A DNA stretch of 64,000 bases from Streptomyces sp. NBC_01241 (GCF_041435435.1 NZ_CP108494.1:186001-250000); one strand, 5' to 3'. Counted from the stretch's first letter, positions 1 through 9,712 are shown. Numbers and translations: made by a program. Notes: generated by a model from the letters alone, not told the origin.

Positions 1-1697
1 ACGACTACAGCACCGTGCGGACCCGCGAGGACGGCATCCGGATCGGCCCGCTGCCGGGCTTCGAAGGCCGGATCCTCGGATCGAAGCTGGCCGTGTACGG
101 CAGCACCCCTGATCTCGTGCTCACCGTGCTCAGCCAGATCGCGCAGGGCGAGCACCTGCCGTACCCGACCATCGACGGGCAGTGGCAGAAGACGACCCGG
201 GCGACCCGGCAGCCGTTCCTGGCCCTGTCGTCCCTCGGCACCTCGAACCTCTCCGACGCCATGAAGTTCGCGAAGCAGGCGGGCATCAAGAACGTCTACT
301 CCGTGCAGGGCGCGGCCGGTCCCTGGAAGTCGACGGGGCACTACCAGTTCAACAGCGGCTTCGGCGGCTCGGACGCCGCCGCGGCTCAACTGGTGGCGAC
401 CGCCGCCGCGGGCGGCATGCGGGTCGGCGTGCACACCCTGTCCAACTTCATCCAGGCCGATGACCCGTACATCTCTCCCGCACCGGCCGACATGCGGCTC
501 ACGGTCGGCGCGACCGTGCAGCTGACCCGCGCTCTGGCCGCGTCGGACACGACCCTGTACGCCGACGGAGACTCCGGCGGCGGCGGTCACGTCATCGGCC
601 GCCGGCTGCGCATCGGCGACGAGTTCCTCACATACTCCGGTGTGACGCAGGCCGGCGCCGGCGAGTGGCAGTTCACCGGCATCAGCCGGGCGCAGTGGGG
701 ATCGGCCGCGGCGGCCCACCTCGCCGGGGCCGACGCCACCCGGGTCAGCGAGAACCAGTACGGCGGTGCACGAGGCGACCTGCCGGTCATCGACGAGATC
801 GCCACCCGCCTTGCCGCGATGGCCAACACCACCGGCGTCCGGAGCATCTCGTACGACGGGCTGGAGGAGGTGTCCTGGAGCGGCTGGCGCGGCCAGGGCT
901 TCGCTCACCTGGTCAACGGGATCTATCGCCGGCTCGACTCCCAGGACGGTTTCATCTGCGAGGCGTCCAACCCGTCGTCCAACTCGTGGTTCGCCCAGTC
1001 GCGGATCAGCTGGGGCGGCATCGGCTGGTCCGACTCCAACTACGCGCAGGTGATCAGGAACAACAACTTCTACCGGGCCAACTTCCTGCCCGCCATGGGT
1101 GGTTCACTGCCGATCGGTGGAGGCACGAGCACGCTCGGCGTCGAGCACAACCTGGCCCTCGGCGCGTCGATCGGCGCGAACTTCGGCTGGTTCGAGACGA
1201 GCACGGACAGTCTCGCCAAGGGATCCAACACCGCAGAGGTCCTCACTGCGGTACGGATCTGGAACTCCGCCATCGAGGCCGGCGCCTTCACGCCCGCCCA
1301 GCAGCAGCTCATGACCGACGAGAAGAAGAACTGGCACCTGAGCGAGATGGCCGAGGGGAAGGAGTGGTCGCTGCAGGAGCTGGACTCGTCCGGCAGTCCG
1401 GTCGGCCGGGCTCAGCCGGTGCGGGCGCCGAAGCCCGGTTTCACGACACCGGAGCCGGCCAACGGCCGCGTGGGTGAGCTGTACGCGTTCAAGGTCACCT
1501 CTAGCTCGCCCCGTACGGTCCGGTACGAGGTCACATCCGGCGCGCTGCCCGCCGGACTGAGCCTGAACAAGGACACCGGCGGCATCACCGGAGTCCCCAC
1601 CGCCCCGGGCACCAAGCGGTTCACGATCACCGCGCGCAACAACGGCATCATGCCCGACGCGGAGGTCACGTACAGCCTGCAGGTCACTCGCGGCTGA
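1..1697 (+). CDS. Probable secreted protein with C-terminal Ig-like domain, 5' end outside window
   Basis: The reading frame is open from the first bases (codons for D-Y-S-T precede the GTG at 15), so the true start lies upstream. The body is rich in Gly, Ser, Trp and aromatic residues, as in extracellular glycan-active proteins. It has stretches such as YDGLEEVSWSGWRGQG and ISWGGIGWSDSNY, but I could not assign a hydrolase family. The last ~85 residues read as a putative Ig (He_PIG-like) domain, with SGALPAGLSLNKDTGGITG followed by P-x-APGTKRFTITA and a terminal beta strand. The stop is at 1695-1697. The role is probably binding or degradation of an extracellular polymer. The Ig-like tail is reasonably clear; the enzymatic role is inference. 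Confidence 0.65.
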   Translation, partial: DYSTVRTREDGIRIGPLPGFEGRILGSKLAVYGSTPDLVLTVLSQIAQGEHLPYPTIDGQWQKTTRATRQPFLALSSLGTSNLSDAMKFAKQAGIKNVYSVQGAAGPWKSTGHYQFNSGFGGSDAAAAQLVATAAAGGMRVGVHTLSNFIQADDPYISPAPADMRLTVGATVQLTRALAASDTTLYADGDSGGGGHVIGRRLRIGDEFLTYSGVTQAGAGEWQFTGISRAQWGSAAAAHLAGADATRVSENQYGGARGDLPVIDEIATRLAAMANTTGVRSISYDGLEEVSWSGWRGQGFAHLVNGIYRRLDSQDGFICEASNPSSNSWFAQSRISWGGIGWSDSNYAQVIRNNNFYRANFLPAMGGSLPIGGGTSTLGVEHNLALGASIGANFGWFETSTDSLAKGSNTAEVLTAVRIWNSAIEAGAFTPAQQQLMTDEKKNWHLSEMAEGKEWSLQELDSSGSPVGRAQPVRAPKPGFTTPEPANGRVGELYAFKVTSSSPRTVRYEVTSGALPAGLSLNKDTGGITGVPTAPGTKRFTITARNNGIMPDAEVTYSLQVTRG

Positions 1698-2104
1698 CAA
1701 CGGCCTCGGTCGGTCCATGACCGCTGAAAACAGTCAGGGCCACGACGGAAGTGTGACGACACGCCTCAGCGCTTCCCTTCGACGGAGTCCAGAGAGATGT
1801 CGTGGCCCTGGCTCGCCTGGTTCTTGTGCGCCGACAATGTGATCGTGACGGGGCCGCACCGTCGATACTGCCCCGCATCATTGCCTGGTACGGGCCGCGC
1901 AGGGCGATCTGCCGGCCGGTGATGTGTACACCTGCGGCATGACCGGGGAAGCACCACCTGCCCCGGACCCGGCGGATCGTTGGCGCGCGCGGCACTGTCC
2001 TGCGGACGACCCCACGACAGCCTGCTGAGCCGCGCGTTGGCCGAGGCCACCGCGCCGTCCGCCCGATCCGGGCTCCCATGGCTGTCCCCACTACCGAGGA
2101 GTTC
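1698..2104. other. Stretch without a convincing gene; holds an inverted repeat
   Basis: Short open frames exist on the minus strand (for example 1766-2050), but none has a recognisable family or a good ribosome binding site. The one clear structure is a perfect 12-bp inverted repeat, CAGGGCCACGAC near 1735-1746 and GTCGTGGCCCTG near 1798-1809, with about 50 nt between the arms. It could be a terminator-like structure after the upstream gene or the scar of a lost element. Confidence 0.4.
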
Positions 2105-2532
2105 ATGACCATGAGTGTTGTGACCATTGTAGAGCGCCCTGCGGCGCCGGAGACCCCGTTGATCGACGACGTGACGGTCGCGCTGCTGGGCGGTCGGTTC
2201 GCCGTCCGCGAGCTGCCCGGCGGGCTGATTGCCCTGGACGTCACCGCCCCGAAGGGCACCACCGTGGAGATCCGGCTGGCTGTTCCGCTGCGCGATGCCG
2301 TCGGCTTCAGCGCGACGACCACCGGATGCGAGGCGCCGACGGTGCGTTCCCCCTCGTCGAGGACGACGGGGTCACCGAGGACCACCAGTTGGGCGAGCAG
2401 ACCGTCACCGAACTGACCCACGCCGACAAGACGCGCAAGGTCGTCATCCGCCACCCGCGGGGAACCTATTCCGACGCACCCACCGCGCGCCGCTACGTGG
2501 GCCTTATGCCCCGGCTTCGGCTGGATTGTTAA
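2105..2532 (+). pseudogene. Frameshifted hypothetical protein
   Basis: An ATG at 2105 (or 2111) follows GAGGAGTTC. The first ~75 codons read MTMSVVTIVERPAAPE and so on, with typical Streptomyces codon use, up to LRDAVGF near 2310. Past about 2330 the sensible sequence continues in a different frame (GADGAFPLVEDDGVTEDHQ), ending at the TAA at 2530-2532. The two halves together would make a protein of about 140 residues. I do not recognise the family. The gene abuts group II intron RT sequence downstream, so its 3' surroundings are rearranged. Loss of function is inferred from the frame change; a sequence error is possible. Confidence 0.45.
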
Positions 2533-2539
2533 GGGAAGG

Positions 2540-3479
2540 AGGTTGCGGCAGACCCGATCTCTGGCCTCAGGCAACAGTAGGGCGAGCACCGCCACGTCGA
2601 GGGATCTGCGCACAGGACGTCCCGCGCAAGAGCCATCGCCATGGCGTGTGCCGATTTTCGAGGCGGAATTCCTCCCGTGCTCCTACGGGTTCCGTCCGAA
2701 CCGCCGGGCTCACGACGCGGTGGCCGAGGTCCGCCACTTCACGTCCCACGGGTATGAGTGGATCGTGGAGGGCGACATCAAAGCCTGCTTCGACGAGATT
2801 TCGCATCCGGCCCTGCTGGACCGGGTGCGGCTTCGGATCGGGGACAAACGCGTTCTTGACCTGGTGAAGGCGTTCCTCAAGGCGGGCATCCACGGTGAGG
2901 ATCGCGTGCTGCGAGAAACCAGCGCAGGAACCCCACAGGGTTCGATCTTGTCGCCGTTGCTCAGCAACGTGGCCCTCTCCGTCCTGGACGAGTACGTCGC
3001 CCAGGGTCCGGGAGGACCCGGAAGCAGCAAGCTCGGGCGGGAACAGCGTCGCCGTCAAGGTCTTCCCAACTACCGTTTGTCACGGTACGCGGACGACTGG
3101 TGTCTGATGGTCCACGGCACCGAAGACGACGCCGAAGCCCTGCGCGATGAGATCGCTGGGGTCTTGTCCACGATGAGCCTGCGCCTGTCCCCGGAGAAGA
3201 CCCTGATCACCCGCATCGATGAGGGACTGGACTTCCTCGGGTGGCACATCCAGCGCCACCGCAAACGAGGAACCAGCCGGTACTACGTCTACACCTACCC
3301 CGCACGCAAAGCCCTCGCGGCTGTGATGGCCAAGGTCAAGACGGCGTGCCGGAGGATGGCCACGAACCAGCCACTTGACACCCTGCTCATCCATCTCAAC
3401 CGGATGCTGCCGGGCTGGTGCGCCTACTTCCGACCCGGCGTGTCCAGCGCGACATTCCAATACCTGAGCTCGTACACAT
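2540..3479 (+). pseudogene. Group II intron reverse transcriptase fragment, truncated at both ends
   Basis: Homology to the intact intron protein at 49568-50995 starts near 2653 (PIFEAEFLPCSYGFRP). It runs through the RT palm (VEGDIKACFDEI, TPQGSILSPLLSN, RYADDW with the YADD active site near 3085) into the thumb/X region (LLIHLNRMLPGW), and stops abruptly at FQYLSSYT. The N-terminal RT blocks and the C-terminus are missing. The right break coincides with the inverted repeat of the IS at 3480. The left ~100 bp (2543-2650) is unrelated sequence joined in frame. No intron domain V was found next to it. It is a relic of the same intron family as the 49-51 kb intron. Confidence 0.85.
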
Positions 3480-4985
3480 CTCGAGTTTCGCTGTTCTGAC
3501 CAGTCGTCAGTGCCTGTTCCGGGGTCAGGCTGCCTGGTCACCGTCGGCGGCGGCCCAGGCGTGCTGGACCTCCCGGATTTCTGCATCCGTGGGCCGACCT
3601 GGGGTGGTGGGCGTAAATCGGGCCGCGATGATGGTGCGGCGGAGCTTGGCGGTCATGTCGGCGAATGCCGGGGTGGTCTTGGTGGTGTACCACGGGGCTC
3701 GCTCGCGGCGTTCGGCGGCATCGGCGGGGTGGTGACCGTGCAGCGCGTACCAGATGACGGTGATCGTGTAGCAGTACAGGCCGAACGGCACCCCTCGCTG
3801 GACTGCGTGCCGGGTCCGGTGGTGGGCCTGCCCGACGCCGAGGACGCTGCGGGCTTCGCCGAAGGTCACCTCGATCGACCACCGCGCGGCATAGCGGGCC
3901 ACCAACTGCCCGGCCGACGCGGTCAGATCGGTGGATATCAGCGCCAGGTCGTAGCCGGTATCGGTGGTGTCCTCACGCAGCAGTACCACCTTCACCGGCT
4001 GGGTGTGGAAGGAGCCGTACCACAGGCAGGTGGTCTCGGTGGCGAACACGGTTTCGGTGCGGCCGTAGCGGGTCACCGCCTGCGGGGTGAACACCAGCGT
4101 GGCGGCCAGCTCGGCCGGCGTGCCGAGCCGGTCGCCCTTCAGGCGGGGCCGCCCACGCCGCCCGGTCGGCGGCGGGGCGAGAGCGTAGAGCACGGCGTTG
4201 GACGGCACCCGGGTGGTGAAGGTGACGGATACCGGCAGGTCACGCAGCGCACGGCCGTGGTAGGCAGCGTCGGCGACCACATCGATACGCCGACCCCAGT
4301 GACAGGCGGCCAGGAACCGGATCATCGCCGCGGCCAACTCGACCTTGGTCTTCTCGCCCTTCGGGCGGTGCAGCCGGGCGGCCACCGGCAGGCACACCGG
4401 CCGGGACAGGAACGGCAGGTCCACGATCAGGCCGATCACGACGAAGCAGGTGCCGTAGCCGATTCCGTCGCGGCCGGCGGCGGAGCCGTCGTGCTGCCAG
4501 GCGGCGCCGAAGACCTTCTTCCCGCGCCGTTTGAACAGCGTGTCGTCCACCGCCACCGTCAAGACGGCGCCGTCGGGCACCAGCGAGCGCACCACGAGGT
4601 GGGACAGCGACGCGCCAAGCGTCTGCGGGTCCCAGCGGGCGCGAGCGAAGAAGGAGTGCGCCCGGTCGTGGGACCAGTGATGCGTCAAGTTCGCGCCCAA
4701 CAGCATCCCGGTGACCGTGCCCCGGCCGGTGTTCGCGATCAGCCCGGTGACCAGCGCGGCGAACGTGGAGAAGGTCGGCGAGGTGAAACTGCCGCGCAAA
4801 GCACCCAACACGGCGAGCAGAGATGCGGGTACGGTCGGATCCGGAAGCATCGGCGGGTCCCTCACAGCAGGCGACACAAGCACCGCCGATGCTTCCTTGC
4901 TGTCCACTCCCAAGGCGGAACAACGGCCACAGGTCACCCGCGCGAGCTACCTACCTGACAGTTGGTCAGAACAGCGAAAGTCGAG
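3480..4985. mobile_element. IS4/IS701-like insertion sequence, ~1.5 kb
   Basis: Terminal inverted repeats are visible: TTTCGCTGTTCTGACCA at 3486-3502, and its complement at 4964-4980. The similarity extends to about 31 bp (3480-3510 and 4955-4985) with a few mismatches. One transposase gene fills the element on the minus strand. The element truncates the group II intron RT at 3479. I could not find a convincing target duplication, so one flank may have been rearranged later. Confidence 0.8.
3525..4850 (-). CDS. DDE transposase of the IS4/IS701-like element
   Basis: The protein is 441 aa if it starts at the ATG at 4850 (MLPDPTVPASLLAV), which has GAGGGAC about 8 nt upstream; an open frame extends to 4937. 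The first catalytic Asp lies in VLTVAVDDTLFKRRGKKV, the second is likely in DVVADAAYHGRALRDLP, and the Glu in RWSIEVTFGEARSVLG. Such proteins cut and join element ends during cut-and-paste transposition. The frame appears intact and within family size, so the element could still be active. The exact IS family (IS701 or IS4 group) is my judgement from the DDE_5-like layout. Confidence 0.85.
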   Translation of the reverse strand: MLPDPTVPASLLAVLGALRGSFTSPTFSTFAALVTGLIANTGRGTVTGMLLGANLTHHWSHDRAHSFFARARWDPQTLGASLSHLVVRSLVPDGAVLTVAVDDTLFKRRGKKVFGAAWQHDGSAAGRDGIGYGTCFVVIGLIVDLPFLSRPVCLPVAARLHRPKGEKTKVELAAAMIRFLAACHWGRRIDVVADAAYHGRALRDLPVSVTFTTRVPSNAVLYALAPPPTGRRGRPRLKGDRLGTPAELAATLVFTPQAVTRYGRTETVFATETTCLWYGSFHTQPVKVVLLREDTTDTGYDLALISTDLTASAGQLVARYAARWSIEVTFGEARSVLGVGQAHHRTRHAVQRGVPFGLYCYTITVIWYALHGHHPADAAERRERAPWYTTKTTPAFADMTAKLRRTIIAARFTPTTPGRPTDAEIREVQHAWAAADGDQAA

Positions 4986-5183
4986 AGGCTCACTGACGGT
5001 CTATCAAATCAGCAACCTCCGACTGCCTGCACCAGACAACATCAGTCGCCTGAAGGCCGCTTGCGATCCAAGTCCGGTTACAAGTTGTCATCCGACACAC
5101 GGGCAGCCGGCGTAGGGGGCTGCCACGCCAGCATGGATTCTGCGGTCGCGCACGAGAACACGGTGCAGCGGAGGGTGAAGCTC

Positions 5184-5936
5184 ATGGCCAAGCTCACAGA
5201 GGAGCAGAAGCGACAACGAGCCGCCAAACGTGCTCTGCGCTCGGCTCTCGATGCCGAAGCAGATGACCGGCGGCGCCGTGAGCGGGATGAGCGGTGGAAG
5301 CGAGAAGGCACGCGCCTCAGCTGGGCGGAGTACGTGGCCGGTGAGCCCTGCCGGGGTTGCGGAGAGCCTATACAAGATGGGCTGGTTGACTGGTATCCCC
5401 TCATGAAATTGTCCGAGTCGGAGAGGCATGAGTACGAGGAAGCCGACCGGAGATTCCGCGAGCGGCACGCCGACTGCCGGGGTGGTCGGTGGAGCATCAG
5501 CGGTTCTCGGGTGACGCATTGCTGTTTCTGTTGCCCGCCACCGCCGGTGGGGCCGAAGCAGATGGAGAAGCTCGCCAGGCTGTTTGCTTCCTGGCCCTCA
5601 CAGGAGGAACGCCAAAAGGACCTCCATAGCTGGAACCTCACTCTCCGTTGCGACCACGTGGTGCCATACATTCAACATCGGGATAACTCCTACGTTTCCA
5701 CCCGCGTCGTCGACTGCCCAGAATGCGGAGACCGTCGCGGAGTAGTGAGCAGTGAGCGGGTAGGGCCCGCGTACCGCGACGACGGGACCGTCCGTGAGCG
5801 CACGGCAGCTGATCTAGAGCGCCTCGCCCGGGAACTGGCATCCGCCGAGGCGAAGCTGACCCGTCAGCAGAAGAGCGCGGCGGCAACCCAACGGCGCATC
5901 GCCGAGCTCCAGGAAGAGCTCAGCAGCGAGTCTTGA
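5184..5936 (+). CDS. Zinc-ribbon and coiled-coil hypothetical protein
   Basis: The chosen start is the ATG at 5184, preceded by GGAGGGTGAAGCTC; an in-frame ATG at 5133 has a poor site. The 250-aa product starts with a charged helix (residues ~1-45, many Arg/Lys/Glu). Cys clusters follow: CRGCG, HCCFCC, RCDH and CPECG, the last with the spacing of a treble-clef or zinc-ribbon fold. It ends in a ~50-residue coiled coil (LERLARELASAEAKLTRQQ). It may bind nucleic acid, but no family was recognised. It is complete although it sits between an IS and broken genes, so it may be recently transferred cargo. Confidence 0.7.
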   Translation: MAKLTEEQKRQRAAKRALRSALDAEADDRRRRERDERWKREGTRLSWAEYVAGEPCRGCGEPIQDGLVDWYPLMKLSESERHEYEEADRRFRERHADCRGGRWSISGSRVTHCCFCCPPPPVGPKQMEKLARLFASWPSQEERQKDLHSWNLTLRCDHVVPYIQHRDNSYVSTRVVDCPECGDRRGVVSSERVGPAYRDDGTVRERTAADLERLARELASAEAKLTRQQKSAAATQRRIAELQEELSSES

Positions 5937-6043
5937 TGAGACGCAGCGCAGTCGGCGACGCCGGGTCATTTCCCGGCATCGCTTCCAATGGGTCACCGGC
6001 CGGGAGCCCTCGTGTATCGAGGTGTCAGGACTCAGCGGACGAA

Positions 6044-6493
6044 TCACGCCCCGGCCAGTGCTTCGGCGGAGACGGCTGGGTCCGTGATCTGAAGGCGCTT
6101 CTGCCGAGTCGGGTCGATCGATGTCAGGGAGACGAGACGGTGGCCGTCGGCTGTTTCGAGTTCGGATAGGGCGTGGGGAAGGGCCGCGCACACGGTGGCG
6201 ATCGCCGTGCCCAGTCCCACCAGGCCGCCGCGCTTGTTGTTCTGGCGGTACTCGATGCGATGCAGGCCCGACTGTGCGATGGCCGCCACTTCGAGTGGCC
6301 GGCTGAGCCGTTTGGTGTCGTTGGTGATGACGACGTCGAAGTCCTCAGCTTTGGCTCTGGCGTACAGCTCGATGTCCTTCGTGCCCGTCCAGCCCTTGAT
6401 CTCATGGACGTGGACGACGTCGTGTGCCTTCAGCAGGATGCGCACGATCTCGGCCATGGGGCGGGGCACGTTCTCGTCGAGCAGCAGTTTCAA
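6044..6493 (-). CDS. DUF5615 PIN-like toxin of a type II toxin-antitoxin pair
   Basis: The product reads KLLLDENVPRPMAEIVRIL at its N-terminus. The acidic DEN and the later VVITNDTKRL are the conserved acidic positions of the DUF5615/Mut7-C PIN-like fold, a predicted ribonuclease. These proteins normally begin directly with M-[RK]-L-L-L-D-E, so a TTG at 6493 is the best start; an ATG at 6523 would add ten residues. The length of 149 aa is usual or slightly long. The reading frame of a DUF433-type antitoxin overlaps its 5' end on the same strand. The toxin frame is intact although the antitoxin looks damaged. Confidence 0.75.
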   Translation of the reverse strand: MKLLLDENVPRPMAEIVRILLKAHDVVHVHEIKGWTGTKDIELYARAKAEDFDVVITNDTKRLSRPLEVAAIAQSGLHRIEYRQNNKRGGLVGLGTAIATVCAALPHALSELETADGHRLVSLTSIDPTRQKRLQITDPAVSAEALAGA

Positions 6494-6699
6494 GCAACGA
6501 CCTGCCGGGCTCGCTGCTGCCATAGCTGTCGACGTACTCGCTGGAGTCGGCGGCGTCACGAGCGGCCTCGGCCGTCACGCCTGGGTAGAACTCACCGATC
6601 TGGTCCGGTGGGATGCCGTCTCTTACGAGGGCAGCGACATCTGACGCCGGGACCCTGGTGCCTTGGATCGGCGCCGTGCCGAACTCCGGGAGCCAACCT
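6402..6699 (-). pseudogene. DUF433 antitoxin remnant upstream of the DUF5615 toxin
   Basis: On the minus strand, one frame reads PIQGTRVPASDVAALVRDG, then IPPDQIGEFYPGVTAEAARD and EYVDSY. This is the helical DUF433 domain that partners DUF5615 toxins, stopping at TGA 6402-6404. Upstream of about 6700 the same frame loses resemblance and offers no ATG, GTG or TTG start with a ribosome site, so the N-terminus seems lost or frameshifted. The frame overlaps the toxin gene by about 90 nt, longer than usual, suggesting the native stop has also changed. If no antitoxin is made, the toxin should be silent or harmless. Confidence 0.6.
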
Positions 6700-6849
6700 G
6701 CTCCGCAAGCCCCCCTCCAGACCCGTATGTCCGTAACCGACTGCGCTGTCAGTCCCTTTCGGCATGATTGACGCCAACACCTGCTGGATCACCGTGCCCG
6801 GGTGGGACCTATCAGAGGCCAGGGGCGCGGTGTTGGAGATTGGAGTCCG

Positions 6850-8156
6850 ATGACCGCGGCGGAATCACGTACGTCTCTTCCTTTCGATTTTCTGCGTACG
6901 GTCATCTCACAGGCATCCGACGACTCCCCGCCCACGCGCATGGCTGTCGAGGCGATACGCACGGCATCCCAGGGCACGGACCGGGACGGCCTGCTCATGG
7001 CCCTGCTCACGGGACCGCTCGCGCAGTCGGCGCCCGAGTGGCTGTTGGCCACGGTGGTGGAGAGCGATCTGAATCGCGAACCGCAGCCATACATAACGAC
7101 CGACCGCATGGAGTTGACCCGCGTCGCCCTGTCGCACCCCGCCTGCCCGGACGCATACAGGGTGCGGTTTCTACGGGAGTGCACTGAGGCGCGACTCGGT
7201 GTGCTTGGCCGAAGAGAGGGTGGGGCAGCGCTCATACGCGCCGTCGTTGCTGAGCTCCACCGCCGCTCGGCAACGGACCTGACCATCACCCCCGAGCTGC
7301 TGACGGCTCCGACGCCCGCCCAGCTCGTACTCGGTGAACACGGCTTGCATGAGGACGTGTTCGTCGCAGCGCTCGACTGCCTCCCGTTCGGGCCGGACAA
7401 GCATGACGGCGAAGAAGACGTCGAGGCGTGGATGGAGCGCCACCGTCCGCATCCGACGCATGGGACAGCATGTGGTCCGGTATCGTCCGGGCGCAGACCG
7501 GGCATCACCGCCGCCTGCTGGCCTGGTCCGCGCGGCACCCCGCCGCCGATCGCGTGGTGCGCAAACACCTGCTCGGCTCCTTGCCATGGCACGTCGAACC
7601 GACCTTGTTGGAGGAAGTCGCCGCACACGACCTGGAGTACTTCGGTCGAGCGGTCCTCCTCACCCGGATCTCCCGGTCCTGCCGGGACGGGCTGACGCCC
7701 GCGCAGGCACGGGAGCGCTACGCCGACGAGCTGGCGGCTGCGTCCCAGGAGGAGCGGGACTACGTGGAGCGATTCCTCGACGAGGAGATGCAGTCCGGGT
7801 ACCTCCAGACCATGGCCTGCCGTTCCGCTGTCGCCTGGGTGGAGCGCGCAGCCAGGCAAACCTGGCGGTTCCTCCTCAACCCTGGCGAGGCTCAGCGTCT
7901 CGGACGGCCCCGGGAATGGCTGGCGTCTGAAGAACTCGTCGCCACCCTCAGCACCCAGTTCGCGACCATCTCCCTTACCGCCTTGAGCCTCTGGGAGCCT
8001 GACTCCGATTCGCGCAATCCGGTCGTGCGCGATCTCGGCTGGTTGCACGCACTCCTCGTGCATCTCCCCGAAGTCCCGGACGAGGCGCGGCAGAAAGCAC
8101 GTCTCGTGGTGCGGGACACCCGGCGGGCCCTGTCCGCCTGCGGGGCGGGCCCCTGA
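6850..8156 (+). pseudogene. Large hypothetical protein, frameshifted near 7450
   Basis: The ATG at 6850 (MTAAESRTSLPFDFL) follows TTGGAGTCCG. Coding runs to about DGEEDVEAWMERHR near 7440. The rest of the protein, from SDAWDSMWSGIVRAQTGH to the TGA at 8154-8156, is in the -1 frame. Joined, the product would be about 435 aa, mostly helical, Leu/Ala/Arg-rich and without membrane segments. HEAT-like helical packing is possible but not demonstrated, and I do not recognise the family. Both halves have good actinobacterial codon use, so the shift is recent or a sequence error. Confidence 0.6.
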
Positions 8157-8221
8157 GTGGTTTTTGCCCCTGTCTTGGGAGCCATGTGAGAGCCGACTTC
8201 GAGATGCGGCTCCAGGGGCCC

Positions 8222-8771
8222 TTACCCGAGGGTGGCTGCGCGTGCACGCAGCAGGTCATTGAGCACGGGCACCAGTGACACAGGCGTTGGTTCAGCGGGG
8301 CAAGGCCGTGTCCGCGACACTCTCGACACGCTTTTGGTCGCCTTGCCCGGCTGCATGGCCACCGCGATGCCGGCGGCGCGGCCGTCATCGGTGGTTCCGG
8401 GCCGCCGGGCGGAGGCGCCCGGCCGAGCGGTGAAGAACTGGTTGAGGTCGGAGTGGGTGGAGATCACCCGTCCCGCCGCCCAGCCCAGGGCGGTCCCATT
8501 CCGTGACGTCGACCATGGGCGCAGCCGGTGACCTTCCGGGCCCTGTGGTGGAGGTACAGGTGCGGCCGTCGCGACCATTGAGGCCCGCCGGTGCGGCGGG
8601 CACGCCGTCGGTGCGTACCCACGCGTTCGGACCCTGCTGGACCGTGTCCGGCCTTGCGGCGGCGGATGCCGCGGGCGGCGCCAGGACACCCGTCGCCACC
8701 AGGCCGACGGCCACCGCGGCCGCGGCTGGTACGCCACTGATGCGAGGTGGGGCCTTCCGGGAAGGCCCCAC
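8222..8771 (-). pseudogene. Broken gene for a small exported protein
   Basis: The N-terminal frame contains a typical signal peptide, with the hydrophobic core AAAAVAVGLVATGVLA and an AxA-type cleavage site (PPAASAAARP). A mature part with VQQGPNAWVRTDGVPAAPAG follows. The C-terminal part (NGTALGWAAGRVISTHSD to AATLG) lies in another frame, so there is a frameshift near 8490. The apparent ATG at 8771 sits inside the hairpin at 8747-8773, which looks like the terminator of the peptidase gene upstream on the same strand, so the true 5' end may be lost. No family recognised. Confidence 0.45.
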
Positions 8772-8773
8772 CT
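8747..8773 (-). terminator. Strong hairpin after the S33 peptidase gene
   Basis: A near-perfect inverted repeat (arms of about 11-12 bp, GTGGGGCCTTCC against GGAAGGCCCCAC) lies 37 nt past the stop of the minus-strand peptidase gene. It lacks a long U tract, as is common for terminators in high-GC actinobacteria. Confidence 0.6.
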
Positions 8774-8809
8774 GAACACCCTGGACCGGTGAGAGTCAGA
8801 AGCGGTTGT

Positions 8810-9712
8810 TCATCTCCCGGCCGGCGTTCGGCAGGTCAGGTCCTTGGCCGGAAGCCTGCCCGTGGTCAGGTAGACCGTGGCGGGCTCGTCCGCACAGGAC
8901 TCGGCGCCGTAGACGCCGTGCCCCTCTCCTCCCGCGACAGTGACCATCCGCGAGCCGCGCAGGACCCGGTGCATGCCCTGGGCTGCTGCCAGGGGCGTTT
9001 GGGAGTCCCACTTGTTCTGCAGGATCAGCGCCTTGACCTCGTTGTCCACCTTGGTCGGCGCCTCACTGCCCGGCTTCCAGAAGGCGCACGGCTTGATGTT
9101 GGACGCGAAGTCGCCGTACAGGGGATACCGGGCCTTGTCGCGGACGGCGTCGCGCCGGTATTGCTCGGGGTCGCGCGGCCACGAACGGGAGGTGTCGCCG
9201 CACATGACCGCCCAAAGGCTCGCGGTCTCGTTCTCCGGGGGGAGCTCGGGGTCGGGCGCCGGCACAGCGGGCTTGTTGCCCTCGGCGGCCTTCTTCAGCC
9301 CGGCGACCCAGTCGGCAGCCTTGTGCGCCCGGAAGAACATGTCGCGCATGGCGCGGATGTCGTCACCGGTGAGGGGTCCCGCGTCGGTGTCGATGGGCTT
9401 GCGGTTGGCTCGGGCGACGATGTCCCGGAAGGTCTCGCGGACCTCGGCCGGGGTCTTGCCCAGTTGGTACGTCGTGTGCCGCTGGGCAGTCCACTGGCTC
9501 CACCGCACGAAAGCGGGCTCGGTCCCCTCCGCCATCTGCTGGAAGGTACCCCGTCCGTACCGCGCGGGGTCGATCGCGCTGTCCAGCACGAACCGGTCGG
9601 TTTGCCGGGGGTACATCTGCATATAGACGGCACCTAGATAGGTGCCGTACGAGCCCCCCAAGTAGGAGATCTTCTTCTCTCCCAGGACGGCACTCACGGG
9701 GTTGTACCCGTG
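8810..9712 (-). pseudogene. S33 alpha/beta-hydrolase (tripeptidyl aminopeptidase type), N-terminus missing
   Basis: The preserved part begins at VLGEKKISYLGGSYGTYLG, the nucleophile elbow G-x-S-x-G of the S33 family. It continues through the lid region to the TAP-like C-terminal domain, with an Asp region in ILQNKWDSQTPLAAAQG and the catalytic His in GGEGHGVYG. Near-terminal Cys residues (SCADE, LTCRT) are usual in exported Streptomyces tripeptidyl aminopeptidases. About 180-200 residues, including the signal peptide and oxyanion loop, are missing: the sequence changes at about 9712 to unrelated integrase-like DNA. The fragment cannot be secreted, so it is a pseudogene. Confidence 0.8.

Noticed and set aside
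1766..2050. Minus-strand 94-codon frame as a gene
   Set aside because: No ribosome site or family resemblance; left as part of a gene-free stretch.
3510..4958. Long plus-strand frame of 482 codons opposite the first IS transposase
   Set aside because: It mirrors the real transposase codons on the other strand, has Gly/Arg/His-rich composition without domains, and no ribosome site.
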